A program made the translations under genes and the position numbers. From contig WIXG01000009.1 of assembly GCA_009869945.1 (NCBI GenBank), positions 310,001 to 374,000 of the forward strand: DNA of 64,000 nt, in the 5' to 3' direction. Under the pieces are notes generated by a model that was given only the letters and a program-made list of their open reading frames with translations, was not told where the DNA came from and searched no databases. The stretch's first letter is position 1. Each line of letters begins with the position of its first letter. Below are positions 33,301-45,800 of the stretch, piece after piece. This DNA is from Mesaphorura yosii. Lineage: Eukaryota > Arthropoda > Collembola > Poduromorpha > Tullbergiidae.

Positions 33301-36234
33301 CAATTAATGCACGGCACACGTCATCTCATGGTCACGTCAAGCCAAAGTGCTGATATTCCTTCTTTCGCATGTCCGCAGTGTTCGCATTCGCACGTTCATG
33401 AATTCATGCCGCTAGCATAAAATAAAGAATTCAAATGGTTTCATTCCAAAAGAAGTGCCGAAGTGCCGTCCGTCTCCAAAGATAAACAAACAATTTGGAG
33501 CAACGACGAAGTAGAATCTGAACTGCGGTGGTAGAATTGGGTTAGAGTCAGAAGCCACGCAGCCGGTGCCAGGCAGGCCAGGCATTCGCGAAACACTCAT
33601 TCAGTATTCAGAAGGCTGGCTATGACGATCATGCCGGTGACGGTAGTAGGAGAGTTCTACTGACCTACTTACCTACTGCACTAGACACACTTTCCAGCGA
33701 CGGCAGCAGCTACGAACGAATCGCGAAAAACTGCAACTCAGCCAGCAGTGGAATTGGCCCGGCAAGGCGAAGCAAGGCTGAATTGCTGAATCCTGAAGTG
33801 TTTGTTTACTCGTGTCCGGGCTCGTTTTCGAATATATGCAATTATAATTACGTAATGCCGGCAGCAAAGAATTCGGTATTGTAAATTGACACTTAGTGAC
33901 TACGATTTGAGAATGCGCGAATGAATAACTTTACAGGATCAACATCACAACACAGAGGAGCTCACCGCAGCTCAGTAAAGTAGTTCAAGAACTTTGAATT
34001 AATGAATTTGAAATATTTCCCCTGACCTCACCCTGCTTGTCTGTCTAATCGTAATCATGGCATGATGGCATGAAAATCATCACGGCCACAGATGCAAGTC
34101 CGTTTTCCTTCAAACTGGATTAAAAATAAAATTCGGGTCAGGCACCACGCATTTATTCTAGCGCCGCCAGTGCTGCTAATCAGCATGGCCTTGCCGGCCC
34201 GTATCTCAAAAATGCAGGGCGCTCTCGCTTGAAGAGTAAACAGCACACTGAAAAATATTGAGCCGACTGTCAAATCAAGTCGGACTTGACCGCGATACAA
34301 AATCAAGAATTCTACTTGGAATTTTTCCGAAACGAATATTTTAATTACGAATTCAAGAAATGAAGCCCGAGCGGATGTTTTTATAATTTCTCAGCATTTT
34401 GGCGATGTCATAAGGCATCGCATTTAGCCAATTGTAAATTGTTATTGAATTTTTGCATTCCAGGTGCGATCGAACGTCCCACGAAGACATCGCTGTCAAC
34501 CAAATATTTACTTTACCAACCAGCCCAAAGTTGATATCTTTACTCTGCGTCTGAGAATGCGACTTTTCAACATTTCGACTGACTAACGTCTTGCATTGCG
34601 TGTTTGAGATGAGCTTTGTCTCTCTGCCTCGCATAAAACAAAAGTGCCTGACCTACTGGCACTCTAAACCCGACCTTCGTCGAAATTGGATCGTATTCAT
34701 AATAACATTAGAGATAGACTCAGGACTGAGCATTTAGGACATGTGCTATGCTCTCTCTTTCAATGGGCTCTGATATAACCCATGCCATGCCATGAGCGTT
34801 GATAAGTACGTATGAAATTACAACTTACGAACCAACTTCCCTTCTTCCTCTGCCACTGCCACGCTTGGTAAGTAAAGGCGGCCTATTTGGGTCGAGGTCA
34901 CTTTGAGAAACTGAACGAGCATACAGACATTTATTATCGCTTTGCTTGGCATGGCCTGGCGTTTTTATGGCGTGTATAGTTTATTGTTGTAAATTTTGCG
35001 TACGAGCTCACTTTGCTTTAACTGGTGTGGTGAAGGACCCTCGCCGCTGCTTGCTTGAAGGCAGCACCGACTGCTGCATCGGGAAATACAAACTTTTAAT
35101 TGTGAATTGCTGCCGCTACCGCTGTCGCCTTCCTTTCCTTCAGCAATAAACTTTACTTTGCTTCTGCCTTTGCTTTATTACTCGAACCTCAATGTCTGTC
35201 GTCACTAAAATCAATCATAATCTCAAAGCAAACGCAAGTGAATTGCAGTGCAACAATGCAACCTAACGGCTTCGGCGTTTATTTTTATGGCCCCTTGATT
35301 CATTTTACAGATAAGCATTAAATGAATACCTGGGTTTAGGCTTAAGAAATCGAAAGATGCATTTATTGTAGATCAAAACTGTCAAAATATGAGGAAGAAC
35401 TCCCAAATTAAACTTCATGCTTTTCCTTACTGTCTAAAAGGCACTCGGTACTGGAAGCCAGTACCCAAGCACAACAATTACAAATTGCAGACCAACGAAA
35501 ATAGGCTCCCCATTCATTTCCGGCCCTTATCGACCTGACTCCTGGTCAAAAATTAGCATAGCAAATTGCAGATCCCTACAAGCGCAAAGGTGGTGATGTT
35601 AAAAATCAAATTAACTTTACACGCTTCTGCTTTTACCGAATTATCGTGAAAACAGTAAATTGATTAGTTCAAAAGAATTCGCAGTTAGAAAATAAAAACG
35701 AATCGAGACAATAATTGAAACTGGAGCATCTTGCTACATGATCTACCAGTAATCCATGATAAGAGAAATCCGAACAATGAATTTGTGTTCAATCAGCACT
35801 TCAACGAATTTAGGCCGGTTTCAACATATCAGCATTCAGCAAAGGCACCCAAGGAAGTTCAGAATGAAGTGTCATTTGAAGAATATGAATACAGTTCTCT
35901 AATGCCAGAACATTAAAAGGTTCGAAAGCACGAATAAGATGATCAAGGTGATTACGATTTAATGATTAGGAATAAACTGCGATTAGCAATCAATGCACCT
36001 TCGTTACTTTAGTTCGTTTCAGTATTCTGCGATAATCTTTTCCAGTGTATTGGCCGCACTTTAATTACTTGGCCTTAATTGTCCCAGTTACAATTCCAAT
36101 AAAAGAACAAGTCCACTTAACTCTCGTCAACTTTGCCATTTCATGGTTATCGGTTCTATGCTTATTTGTTTCCGCTTGATTAAAATTAAAGCAAGCAACT
36201 ATAAATTACTGAAACATATTTAAATTGTACTTAC
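30304..36234. other. region between the two ftz-f1 first exons (promoter/intron)
   Basis: 5.9 kb that would be intron for the distal isoform and promoter for the proximal one. No convincing gene. Three copies of TGACCTACT lie at 32353, 33661 and 34649. A coding-like fragment without a start codon sits at 35707-35916 on the plus strand. Confidence 0.5.
35707..35916 (+). pseudogene. orphan coding-like fragment
   Basis: The plus-strand frame between stops encodes about 66 residues with natural protein composition, for example NPNNEFVFNQHFNEFRPVS and EVSFEEYEYSSLMPEH, ending in TAA. The only in-frame Met lies four codons before the stop. I see no clear acceptor or partner exon, so it may be a remnant of a gene or element, or an exon of an unseen transcript. 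I do not recognise the family. Confidence 0.2.
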
Positions 36235-36517
36235 GAATAATATGAACATCCGACGTAGATGAACTGTCATTTGCGTTTGGAGGAATTCCGCCGCCAACAC
36301 TTTGCGGGGATTTTGACTCTGAATTTTGATTCATGTGCGGCTGATCAATTGGCGAGTGTTCCTGGGGTAGATTCGATAGATCAGCTTCATGTTCGTCCGG
36401 GTGAATTTCGCCAGCAATGAGGGCAATGTGGTCGGAGCTGTCTGTGTCTAATGCGTGTAAAGCCGCGTCAGGAGGAGCTGACTCGGCCGTCGCCGTCGAT
36501 GCTTCGTCTTCCTGCAT
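36235..36517 (-). CDS. ftz-f1: alternative distal first coding exon of ftz-f1
   Basis: ATG at 36515-36517 opens a 94-codon acidic, Ser/Asp/Pro-rich exon (MQEDEASTATAESAPPDAAL at the start, HIALIAGEIHPDEHEADLSN inside). It ends at a consensus donor, ATTATTC|GTAAGT, in phase 1. The ftz-f1 DNA-binding exon at 28718 needs exactly phase 1, and the resulting protein would be 603 aa. A 67-nt 5' UTR intron (36554-36620) with good sites lies just upstream. No other minus-strand acceptor exon was seen between here and the proximal first exon. This fits the known two-promoter (alpha/beta) arrangement of arthropod ftz-f1. The link to ftz-f1 is inferred from phase, strand and position; it could be a separate gene's exon. 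Confidence 0.6.
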
Positions 36518-38795
36518 TTTGCTTCGATATCGTTGCGAAGATTGTCGCAGTCGCTAAAACATTTGCACGAGAGGCGTGATTAAAGCTTCCGATGCTGATA
36601 GATAAGAGAGTTCACTCTACCTGAAAATATCAAAAACATAAATTTAAGTTATTTAGCATCTTTTTAATACAATAAATCAATAACATTAATTAAAGGCGGC
36701 GTAATTTGGTTAACTGTGACCATTTCACAATTAAAGAAGGAGGTAATGAATTGGGAAACTGGCCAGACTGCTGGGCCGTGTATACCAGGGCAGACATGTG
36801 AGAGCATGATCAAAAATAATACAGCCTAGAAGCATTCATTAGGATTTGGCGATAAGAATGAAAAGGTGGGCCACATAATTACTTTTGGAGACTAGACGAT
36901 AGTTTACCTTTAATTGCAATTCTTACCTATAGCTTTCTGATAAGAGAGCTGACTCCACTAGTAACTTAGAACGTCACTACAAGTTTATGTCAGAATTCGA
37001 GGAGTCAAAGTCAAGGGCAAGAGTACTTGATTCCTTGCCACAAGCTATCTTCTATCGGTGTCTTCCTGAGATGAAACCGACGTACTTATTATGCAACAAT
37101 TCAGCTCAATGTAATGAAGATGCACGAGTACACTTTCAGTAGTAACAAGTTAGAGTTATATTTCTGTACAGTTAGTGAACTTGCTCGACTATTTCAATGT
37201 TAACCACCGGATGTAACTGAATTAGCTGTTATCATTCACTGGTATCCAGTCGCGCCGCAGGTGTCTTGTGTGCTGCTGTTCAAAGACGGTCGAAATGATT
37301 TGGAATGAATTATTACAGAGCTAGGTAGTTGGAGGAGTCGTGCTATTATTAATTCCAGGCTCTGGAGGAGGGCCTGGTTCTTCCAGAAGCCTACAGTTGG
37401 CTGATAAGTGGATATGTACTGGCTCCAGCACTCGGGGAAGCGTCGGTCTTCCCAAATCTAGGTCGCCCGATTGATTTTTTGGAAAAAGTAGGTGACACAG
37501 AAGGAGTTTCAATGGCAATGGGAAAGCACCTTGGCAACGAAAAATAATATCCAGGCAAGAGGATGAAAACAAGATGTAGGTCTGTGGGCCACTTTTCACA
37601 TAACACCGCCGCCTGCCTGCGTAGCCTGCACATACATATCAGAGAGCTCCCCACACTCTCGCTCTCTATCACAATTTTACTTTCAACATCGTCGGGATAC
37701 TCATGTACTGGTGCTGGCAGCTTTTTAGCAGTCCCCGTCCGTCCGTGTTGTGTAGCATGCGTACTCTGCTGCTCTGTATTGTTAGCGTTACGAAAGATTA
37801 CATAACCACATCTTCTTCGCTTGGCTCGGATGCTTGATGTAAATGCTGCGCCTCGTGTGCCTGTATCTCCGTCTTGCGATTTGCTTTGCGCGTCTCGAGC
37901 CTGCGTCGGGCTATTAAAATACTTTCCAGTATCACGGGGCTTGGAAATTGGGTCACTGAATTCGGTTACCCGAAATTGGAACTGTAAACAAATGTCCCAC
38001 ACGGCTCAGCCAAGCCCAAAACGTCAATGGAAGCTTTAGAAATGAGCGTTACTACCCAAAATTCGGAATTGTTACGTTTTTCTTTTGTAATCAATCAGGT
38101 GCCAGCACGCAATTCGAATGCCTGGTGATATTATGTACGTACTTTCTCTTCGCTTTCTTTTATCGCCCGAAATCAGACATTACATTGCATCGGGATTTCT
38201 AGATTTCGCATCAACTCAACAAATGAAGATGACAGACGCGCCATTAGGCCAGTGTTTTTCCTCTAGAATTCCTTGGATCGGGAATGATTTGCCGATTTCA
38301 CCATTTCCGGTGCTGTTTAGCTTGTCAGCACAGCTTCCTAAGTTTTAACATCATCCACGCGCAGGATGCATAAGGATACGAGGGCTTTCGGTCGGAATTC
38401 TTGCGTGATGATCCAAGGCAATGGATTCACTTCGCGTCTCGATGGTGTCTTCGCGGGCGGGCTCTACAAAATGTGCACACACTGTGTTTATCCTTTTGAA
38501 AAAGTAGTGCGTATTTTGTTTACTTCTTTCGTCATGTAGTCCTCCCAATTCAGGCATGGTTTTGTGCAATTTTGGACAGAATCAGGATTGAGGAGGTGGT
38601 GTGCGCGTTTGAAGGTGGTTAAGTCCATTCCAATTCAGACAAAATGATTACAGGGTGAGTTTAACCACAATTTGGGCCGTTCATGTGCAAATTAGATGAT
38701 AATTAATAGAAGATTTACGTTGGTGTCCTTTTCTGTTTGCAGGATAGATCAACGATGAAGCCGAGTCTGAAAAGGATTCTGTAACTTAAAGCAAA
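36518..38795. other. divergent promoter region of distal ftz-f1 and Sin1
   Basis: Contains the 5' UTR of the distal ftz-f1 transcript (intron 36554-36620) and the 5' leader of Sin1, which has its own small intron from about 38655 to 38742 (GTGAGT...TTTGCAG). Open frames at 37391-38002 on the minus strand and 37563-38039 on the plus strand look non-biological. Confidence 0.5.
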
Positions 38796-40914
38796 ATGGT
38801 TGTGTACGATGATAAGAAATGGCTGAGTAAACTAATACGGACAGCATTCTCGATTGAGGATGATACAGGTACAGAATTACGGATGTATCTTGCAAAACTG
38901 TCCAAACTGGTATGAAAATTGACCGCTTTGCTTACTTTCTGCTAGGCATTTGTGAAAAGGTACTTAAACAACGACCGTATGTTGGAAACGAGTATGAGGA
39001 AGACTCAGAATCACTCTCCAGCGATGAGTCCTTTGAAATCAGAGGTAAGATCCGAATTACACGTGAGATAATTGCGCATACCCAGACTAAAACCAATTAA
39101 AACTAGTTTGGGCTTTCTCCGGTGGTGCCTTTCCCAATTACAATGCGATCACGTTGAATTACGGTGAAAGTTAAATGTGTCAAGCAAAATGCCAATAAGA
39201 TGTTCACAAAATAATTCTCTATTGAAAGACGTAAAAGCAGGTTAACATTCATGAGCATTGAGATGCGATGCTCACTGATAGTAGCCGTCCGTATGGATTG
39301 TGCAATGAATAAATTATGGGTAAAGGACAAGGCTTGAATGTTTTGAATTCAGTAAATTAATTTAGATCTCATTTTACAATTTAGTGTAAAAGTGAAAATA
39401 TGGTCGAAGCCAATCAAAATGATTTGTTAGTAGGGCTCAGCGAAGGCTACGGATACTTTGTTCATGGTCTAACAGAATTCCAGTTTTGTCATTTACTATT
39501 TTCATTTGCAGAAGGAGCCGACGTGGGTCACCGGAGGAGGTCCAACACTGCCTTGAGACTGGAGAAATTAGACAAGCAACGCAAGGCTCAAACTGATGCC
39601 CAGTTCATTAAAGTGAATCCCGACGAAATTGGGAAGAATGACTTGCATTTCGAGCGGGACCTCTCGTATCGGGATCCGGCGAAGGTTAAGAAGAGTCAGA
39701 ATACCTTCTCGTTCAAGAAGCTCATCGAGTAAGTTTCAATTCAGTCGCGGCTTGCTTTAAGATAATAAGATATAACCTGAAAGTTTAATGTATGAATATT
39801 TTGTAGGTCTGTTCCCGATCCAGATAAAATTCCATTCGTTAGTTACTCCAAACTAGAAAGCAGCGGCCATCCGTCTGCACCGCACAAAAAGATGGCAATA
39901 TTCCTCGCATTCTTAGATCAAAATAGAGGAGCGTATCCTTTACGAGTCGGTATTATTGCTTCGGCGAAAGTGGAGGAGCTCATTGGACTCACTCTGTGGC
40001 TGACTTCACAGAGTTATCCTGACGCTCAACTCTTTCCTCCGCACAACTACAAGTAAGTTTGATTTGAGTTTTGAGATACGGCATGATTGCTTAGCCTGAT
40101 TTCTGCTCATGGTTTCAATTTTAGGTTGATGATAGCCGACGAGGATGGTGAGTGGGACGATGATTTCCCACCATTGGATCCGGCGGAACTCGTCTCAAAG
40201 TTTTCCTTCTCGCATCTAGCTTTAATAAAGTCTGCTTCTATGCAAGTAGAGAATCCCCATCGTGCCAAAGTCTCTGCATCATTTCTTCTTCCCAACCGAA
40301 CAACCTTCAAGCTGGTACTGGATGACTTGGAAATTACAGTCGGGCAACTGATAAATCTTGTGCTAACCAAATCTGGATGGAGCAAGCAAGCTCTCCCACC
40401 TGGCTCAACAAACGTCGGTTACCATCTCGAGAAGCTGGGGGACTCTAACGTTAGATTTGTGGATCCGCTACAGCCGTTCACGGCGTGCAAGTGCAAAGAT
40501 TTTTGTTTGGTACGTGACGGAGCAAAGAGTGTCCAAACTTTGGCCAAAGGTCAGCCTGGAGCACTGAGCAAGAACGCCGTCGACAAGATGGGTGGTCGAT
40601 CCGATTTGTACCCTGTCATGGTATCCACTGGAAGATTTAACAAGCTACGGAAAGCATTGTGTGTAATTTGGAGTGGCGACCGAATGGACCTAGAATTCCA
40701 GCATAAAACCAAGAGTTACCCTCTCGGCATGATAAGTGGGGTGAAGTTCGACTCGCTGAAGAATAGAATCGTGCTTTCCTTATCGCAGGCCCCATCCACC
40801 AGCACCGCCAGCCACTACCTCTCCAGCTCCACCCAAATTACTTTCACCACCACGGAACACCGGACGGCCAACGACCTGTACCAGCATCTCAACTCAATCC
40901 TTACTAAGAAATAA
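38796..40914 (+). CDS. Sin1: Sin1 / MAPKAP1, TORC2 subunit, 474 aa
   Basis: Exons: 38796-38868, 38946-39044, 39512-39728, 39807-40052, 40125-40914; 475 codons with stop. The N-terminus, ending in SIEDDTG|ICEKV, resembles the conserved Sin1 start. HRRRSNTALRLEKLDKQRK is the hallmark conserved Arg-rich/14-3-3-like segment. The CRIM domain (about residues 120-240, with VGIIASAKVEELIGL and EDGEWDDDFPPLD) recruits AGC-kinase substrates such as Akt to TORC2. A Ras-binding-like domain (about 255-335, ending in DFCLVRDGAK) and a C-terminal PH domain (about 365-470, including YPLGMISGVKFD) follow. The usual metazoan length is about 520 aa, so this is slightly short. It is divergent from the distal ftz-f1 exon and tail-to-tail with an unknown gene. 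Confidence 0.93.
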
Positions 40915-41774
40915 GGAAATAACCAACTCTCACACCATTTCCATGATATTAGGTTACGACAACCGAGTTGGAAGGTTTTATTTATAAGTAATTATCGTTA
41001 ATAGAATAAAATAATTTATTAGGAATCAAAAATTTCCATTTTAACTAGTCCTAGTCCGTGTCGAGTAGTTTTAGGTTTTCCATGAGACGATGGATGGCTC
41101 CTACGAGTATCTCTGGCTAGAGACTAGAGACAGTGAGCAAATACAAAATGTGTACCTACGACTGAATGAAACGAGTGGAAATAAAAATGCTGCTACGTTT
41201 TGTTTGCCTGCGAGTGCGAAGCTAAACTTCCATGAAATTTTCATCTTGGCGTTTGGTTTCATTATCTTTAACTAATGTTTTGCTTTTTTCTTCGTTCATT
41301 CAAACTCCATCATCGTAATTTACTACATTATTACTATAAGGCACGTCGAAATTACCGGGAAAAAATTGAAAACTACAATGAACGAACGTCAATTAATTCA
41401 TTCATTTTTAGTTTACTCATCACATCAGTACTTCAATTTTTGAAACTTTGAAAGCTGAAATTATGTATTCGATGGCTTAGGCCGACGTAGTTTATCTTCA
41501 TTTATCCAATTTAACCTATCACTTTCTGCTGAAAATCAAAGAAAAAAAAAGGAAACGAATAAAAGCGATAAAACGGCAATTGACTCGTAAATTAACACTT
41601 CAACGATAGATTTGTTAGTATAAAATTAAAGTAGCAATGAGAAGATGGTTTTATAAAATCGCAAGCTACTGTAATAAGTAATTAGTACTTGATTAGCTTC
41701 GCATATTGCATTTGTAGTATTACGAATTTGACTTTGACACTTCCGGCCTGGCATTACTGGAAGTATCAGAGATT
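40915..41774. other. tail-to-tail 3' region of Sin1 and the unknown gene
   Basis: 860 bases of AT-rich sequence holding the Sin1 3' UTR and, on the other strand, the probable 3' UTR of the unknown gene. A 61-codon plus ORF at 41090-41275 has no support. Confidence 0.4.
41005..41010 (+). terminator. putative Sin1 polyadenylation signal
   Basis: AATAAA lies about 90 nt after the Sin1 stop codon within AT-rich sequence, at the usual distance for this element. Confidence 0.5.
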
Positions 41775-42623
41775 TCATTTTTTGAGGTCATTAATGTCGA
41801 TGAGTAGTTCGAGCGGAATCATGTCAATTTCTCCTCCCACATTGAACAATTCCGGGTGCTCCGGCGGCCGACGCACGTGCCTCTTTGGGGGCATGTCCTC
41901 GCGCTGCTCCTTTAGTCTGTTTGTCGGGAGAATTGAAAGGGTTTTCGCACGCTGGAGTAAAGACCGCTTCTCGTGGATACCGCCTGCTTTACTGGCAGCT
42001 CTGTTTTCCAGTGCGGTGAGCTTTGATTTCTCTTTGTCTTTACACGCCGTGGAGGAGGCGGGCGAAGAGTTGAGTTTCCCGAGCTTTCTCTTCAGTGTCA
42101 CCCATTTTGACTCTTTCGGCTTCAAAGAGCTCAAAGAACCCGACTTTTCTGAATCACCTGAAATCCAAGAAAACAGAATCAGAACGTAAATCCGCCCTTT
42201 ATCAATGAATTGTGCTCATTTAACATTTAGGCCGGCTTACCAGGAGGTTTTTGGCCATCTTGGCTTGAGGAGGACGGCAGGACATCGGAAAATACGGAGT
42301 CAGACCGAAAATTGAACTTTCTCTTGAACTGGAAATGGTGATGCGAGTGCTCTTTAGTCTTTGGCGTCGTTTCTCCAGAAGAAGTTGGAACTTGGGAAGG
42401 AGGGGCTTGTTTCGGTGGCGTTGAATGTGAATTGTGGCCTGTCGCTTCAGTCGTTGAATTGTTCGGGGCTTCTTCAGTCATCGTGCGGTCTAGTAATTAA
42501 AGTCATCATTGAACCTCCATTTCCCATCAATTCCGTGTAAGCTTTGTTGAATTGTCGCTTACTTTCTCCTGCCAGCAGGTGGTCAGTCTCGACCGCCTCG
42601 TCCTCGTTGACATTCGAAGCCAT
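41775..42623 (-). CDS. unrecognised basic, Ser/Pro-rich protein (about 230 aa from ATG 42623)
   Basis: Three exons join in phase: 42623-42563 (further 5' sequence is open to an acceptor at 42787 or to ATG 42812), 42489-42241 and 42157-41775. From ATG 42623 (AAATGG context, MASNVNEDEAVETDHLLAGE) this gives 230 aa. The middle exon is Thr/Ser/Pro-rich and then basic (HHHFQFKRKFNFRSDSVFS). The last exon has KWVTLKRKLGKLNSS and a Lys/Arg-rich stretch, and ends with an aliphatic segment, EIDMIPLELLIDINDLKK. There is no signal peptide or TM helix. I recognise no family. The paired FKRKFNF and LKRKLGK motifs and the conserved-looking C-terminus suggest a regulatory or scaffold protein, but that is speculation. 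A spliced 5' exon ending at the good donor near 42953 (CTTT|GTGAGTAC) would also fit the phase. Confidence 0.6.
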
Positions 42624-42812
42624 TTCAGGATCTTCCGTGTCTTTGTCTTTGTATTTGTCCGCTTCGGCGTTGGAGGTGGTAGCAGTCGGTAAGACGAGAG
42701 CGTCGATGTTGCTATTGCCGGTCGGGATATTTCCTCCAGGCAAAGCCAAAGTGCATTGACACAAATTCACTTGAAGTCCAATTGATCTACAATTCAAAAA
42801 CGACGACATCAA

Positions 42813-45800
42813 TCATCAACATCAAACGTGAAACGTGAGCTCTTTGTCTAGAAAACAAATGGACAGCAACCACAGTCCGACACAGTAATTACTCTTCAAT
42901 TATGCAAACACCTCACAAGTCACAATACAACGAAAGTACTCACAAAGATTTCGTACGTTGCAACAGTGGGGAATTCGTGGAATGCGGGCAAGTATTTAGG
43001 AGCTGAAACTCACAAACCTCACAGAACCTTATAAGCTTTGCTTTGCAGAGAGGTTTGCCTTCACAATGTTGACACTGACAATGAATGAAAGCCTTGGCGA
43101 ATTGATAAACAAAGTCAAAGAGCACGTGCTGGGAAAGCGAATAGCGAATTGCGAATGCGAAGCATTTCACAAAGCAAAAGTCATTCTTGCCAAAGAAGCG
43201 AGAATCCCATAGAATTTACTTGCGACAACTCACTCAACTCTCCCTAGAACTTTTGTCGTGCGTGAAACTTTAAATTTCTTATTAATTTGCCTTTATTGTC
43301 AGGAGACGAAGATAACAAACGTAACCGGATAATATCAGACTGCTAACTGCTAAATTGATAATCCCGTGTGAGTGTAAAGAAGTTTTCATGCAAAGTCGGT
43401 GGGCGACTGGAATTTGATACAAAAACCCTCAAACAGGATAGCGTGATCCTTTTCCGCGACATTTTCTTTTCCGTCCTGAAGTTAGACGCGTTTCTCCTTC
43501 ACCTTCACGATACGTACGATTCGCGGTAATACGTAATTAAGCAATTTCCCTTGGCGTGTCTCGTCCTGTCTGAACTTTCCGTTTTCTCTCCCGTCCGTGC
43601 CCGCACCAAAATCTATGGCCAACGAGTAGAAAGTTGGGCTTCGTGCTTGCGTAATTGTTATTCTACAAAATACGAATAAAAGCCGGACCATGCCCTCGTA
43701 TTCGCGTGTGTGGTTTTCAATCCAAGTCGAGCAAATAAAAGGTTCAGCGAATTTGTAACTACAAAAACGTACGTGTAAGGTTGCCACTCCGGAACACACG
43801 CCGAGGCCCGGCGAGCTTAATTTGTTTCCGCAAAGGTCAATCGATTAATCGATATAATAATGGTGATGCCAATGGCAATGGAGCCCTTGACACGAAATAA
43901 CTCATTATAAAAGCAAAATCACGAATCAAACGTCCGGATCGCTTCAAGGCATCAAGCGTCAAAGCTCAGCTTATTATGCAAGTCCGACCCGTCCAGTCCA
44001 AGCACATTATATTTTTATTTTTGTTCCGAGTCAGCTTGCAAGCTAAATCCAGCTCCCTGACGTGGCGTGGCGTGGTCTGTTGTATTGAAGATGGATTCCG
44101 GAGTCCGGATGCCAAGAAGCGAATAGCGAAATCACGCCTGACTGACCTTGATTCGTTCGCTCGTTCGTTGTTTCGTTTTATGACTGGGCCACATGCAAAG
44201 ATTTTGTTTAGCTGTTATTCTTCAGCTCAGCAAGGCCACAGCCAAGCCATTCTGCAAAAACGACATCGACATCAGCCGTAAGAACGTACGAAATGTACGA
44301 AACGTACGACGCAAGAGAAAGCAATGCAATTTCAGATCACAATGCGAATAAAAATCAACATGTCAGTGCGAATGCAACGACAAGGAAGACGGCGACTAGT
44401 AAAAGAAACAACAGCAACAACAACAACGACGAAGACGAAAGCGAAGACGGCGAGCAGTGAAAATTGTGGGAAAATAGCAGCAAGCAACAACAACCAGCAT
44501 TCCATTCCCGTACTCACCTCGTACGCAGTTGAGCCATGGATATGATGTATGATGACGAGCTTTCTCTGTCTCTTTCTGAACCCCGTACGCGATACGCCAA
44601 TTTGCAGTGCAGGCAGTCTTTTGTTACTTGTTTTTGTCTTGTTACCCTAGCACTGGAAGCACTGGAGACTGGCGACTGGCACTAATGCTAATCCATCCAA
44701 TCCACTACAGTACAGGCAGGCGCTAGGCTTCGCTGTGTGCAAAATTGCTCAACGCGAACTGCGATACTGTGAAGAACTGTGCAAAGCAGAGAATAAGGTA
44801 GTAATTGTAATTAAGCCGTGAGTCTGTTCGAATTCGGCCCGGCCCCGGCCGTGTTCAGTTGGAAGCAAATTCTAATTAGAAAAGCGCGCGTGGCCGCCAT
44901 AATCGACTCGGCTACGAAAGAAAGGTCAACCCAGCCTACAGCCAAACTGGATTTTGTTCCCGACTCCAGTCAATCGTGCGAATGTACGAATAGCGAATTC
45001 TCAAATACGCTGGCAGAGTTGCAAAGTAGTAATTAAAACTTGTGCAAGAAAATTGCACCTTGCCCTTCGAATTTGCATACTAAAATAGACACTGGGAATC
45101 AAGCTTGTGCCAGACAAGGGTGCGAATGCGAAATATGCCGATCTAACCTGCGACCTTCACCCAGATCTTATTAATAACAAGAAAATCCAAGACAATGCAA
45201 TGGCGGAGGCGAAGGATGTAACGATTTTGATTTTTGTAAGAAGTGAAGGGCAAATACTAATTTGACAAATAGCTTCGATCGATTGAGTCTTGGTTCTCGT
45301 TCTCGGGGCTTGAAAAATTAGATATCTGAATGAGCCTATCGAGATTTATGCGTGGTCGTGTAGCGTAAACGTAAAATGCGCTTGTTTTGTCGTTTGGCTC
45401 CCCGTGAATATTCTTTAATGTGACAACCTCCGAGAAAGAATTTCTTAGGCGTACAAAGTACACAATGTACGTAAATAGCGTGAAACAGCGCAAAATAACT
45501 GTCAAAAGATCAATCTACTTTCGGTTAGTGGTGAAAATTCGCAAGCTTTGTAGTAAACTTTGTAGTTTTCCTTTGAGTCGCGTAAACAAAGCTTTGTTGG
45601 TTCCCAAATAAATCACTTTTGTAGTAGTATTTGTATTGATTCACAGACCCAAAACACTCACGGAGATTATCTCGCAGAAATCTGACGTGTAGAGTGACGA
45701 TGTAAGTAAAAGCGGGCTTAAAAGTAGTTTTGCAACAGTTTTCTTCTCCATTTTGGCAGTAATTGCTGCCAAGCTTTTACGGACAACTTGAATTAGAAAG

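Noticed and set aside
37391..38039. Open frames on both strands (203 codons minus, 80/72 plus)
   Set aside because: No domain, no consistent start context, and no adjoining exons; considered chance frames in the divergent promoter region.
42940..43170. Cys-rich minus ORF ending in a good donor near 42953
   Set aside because: Phase fits the unknown gene's first exon, but the peptide looks random; more likely a 5' UTR exon than coding.
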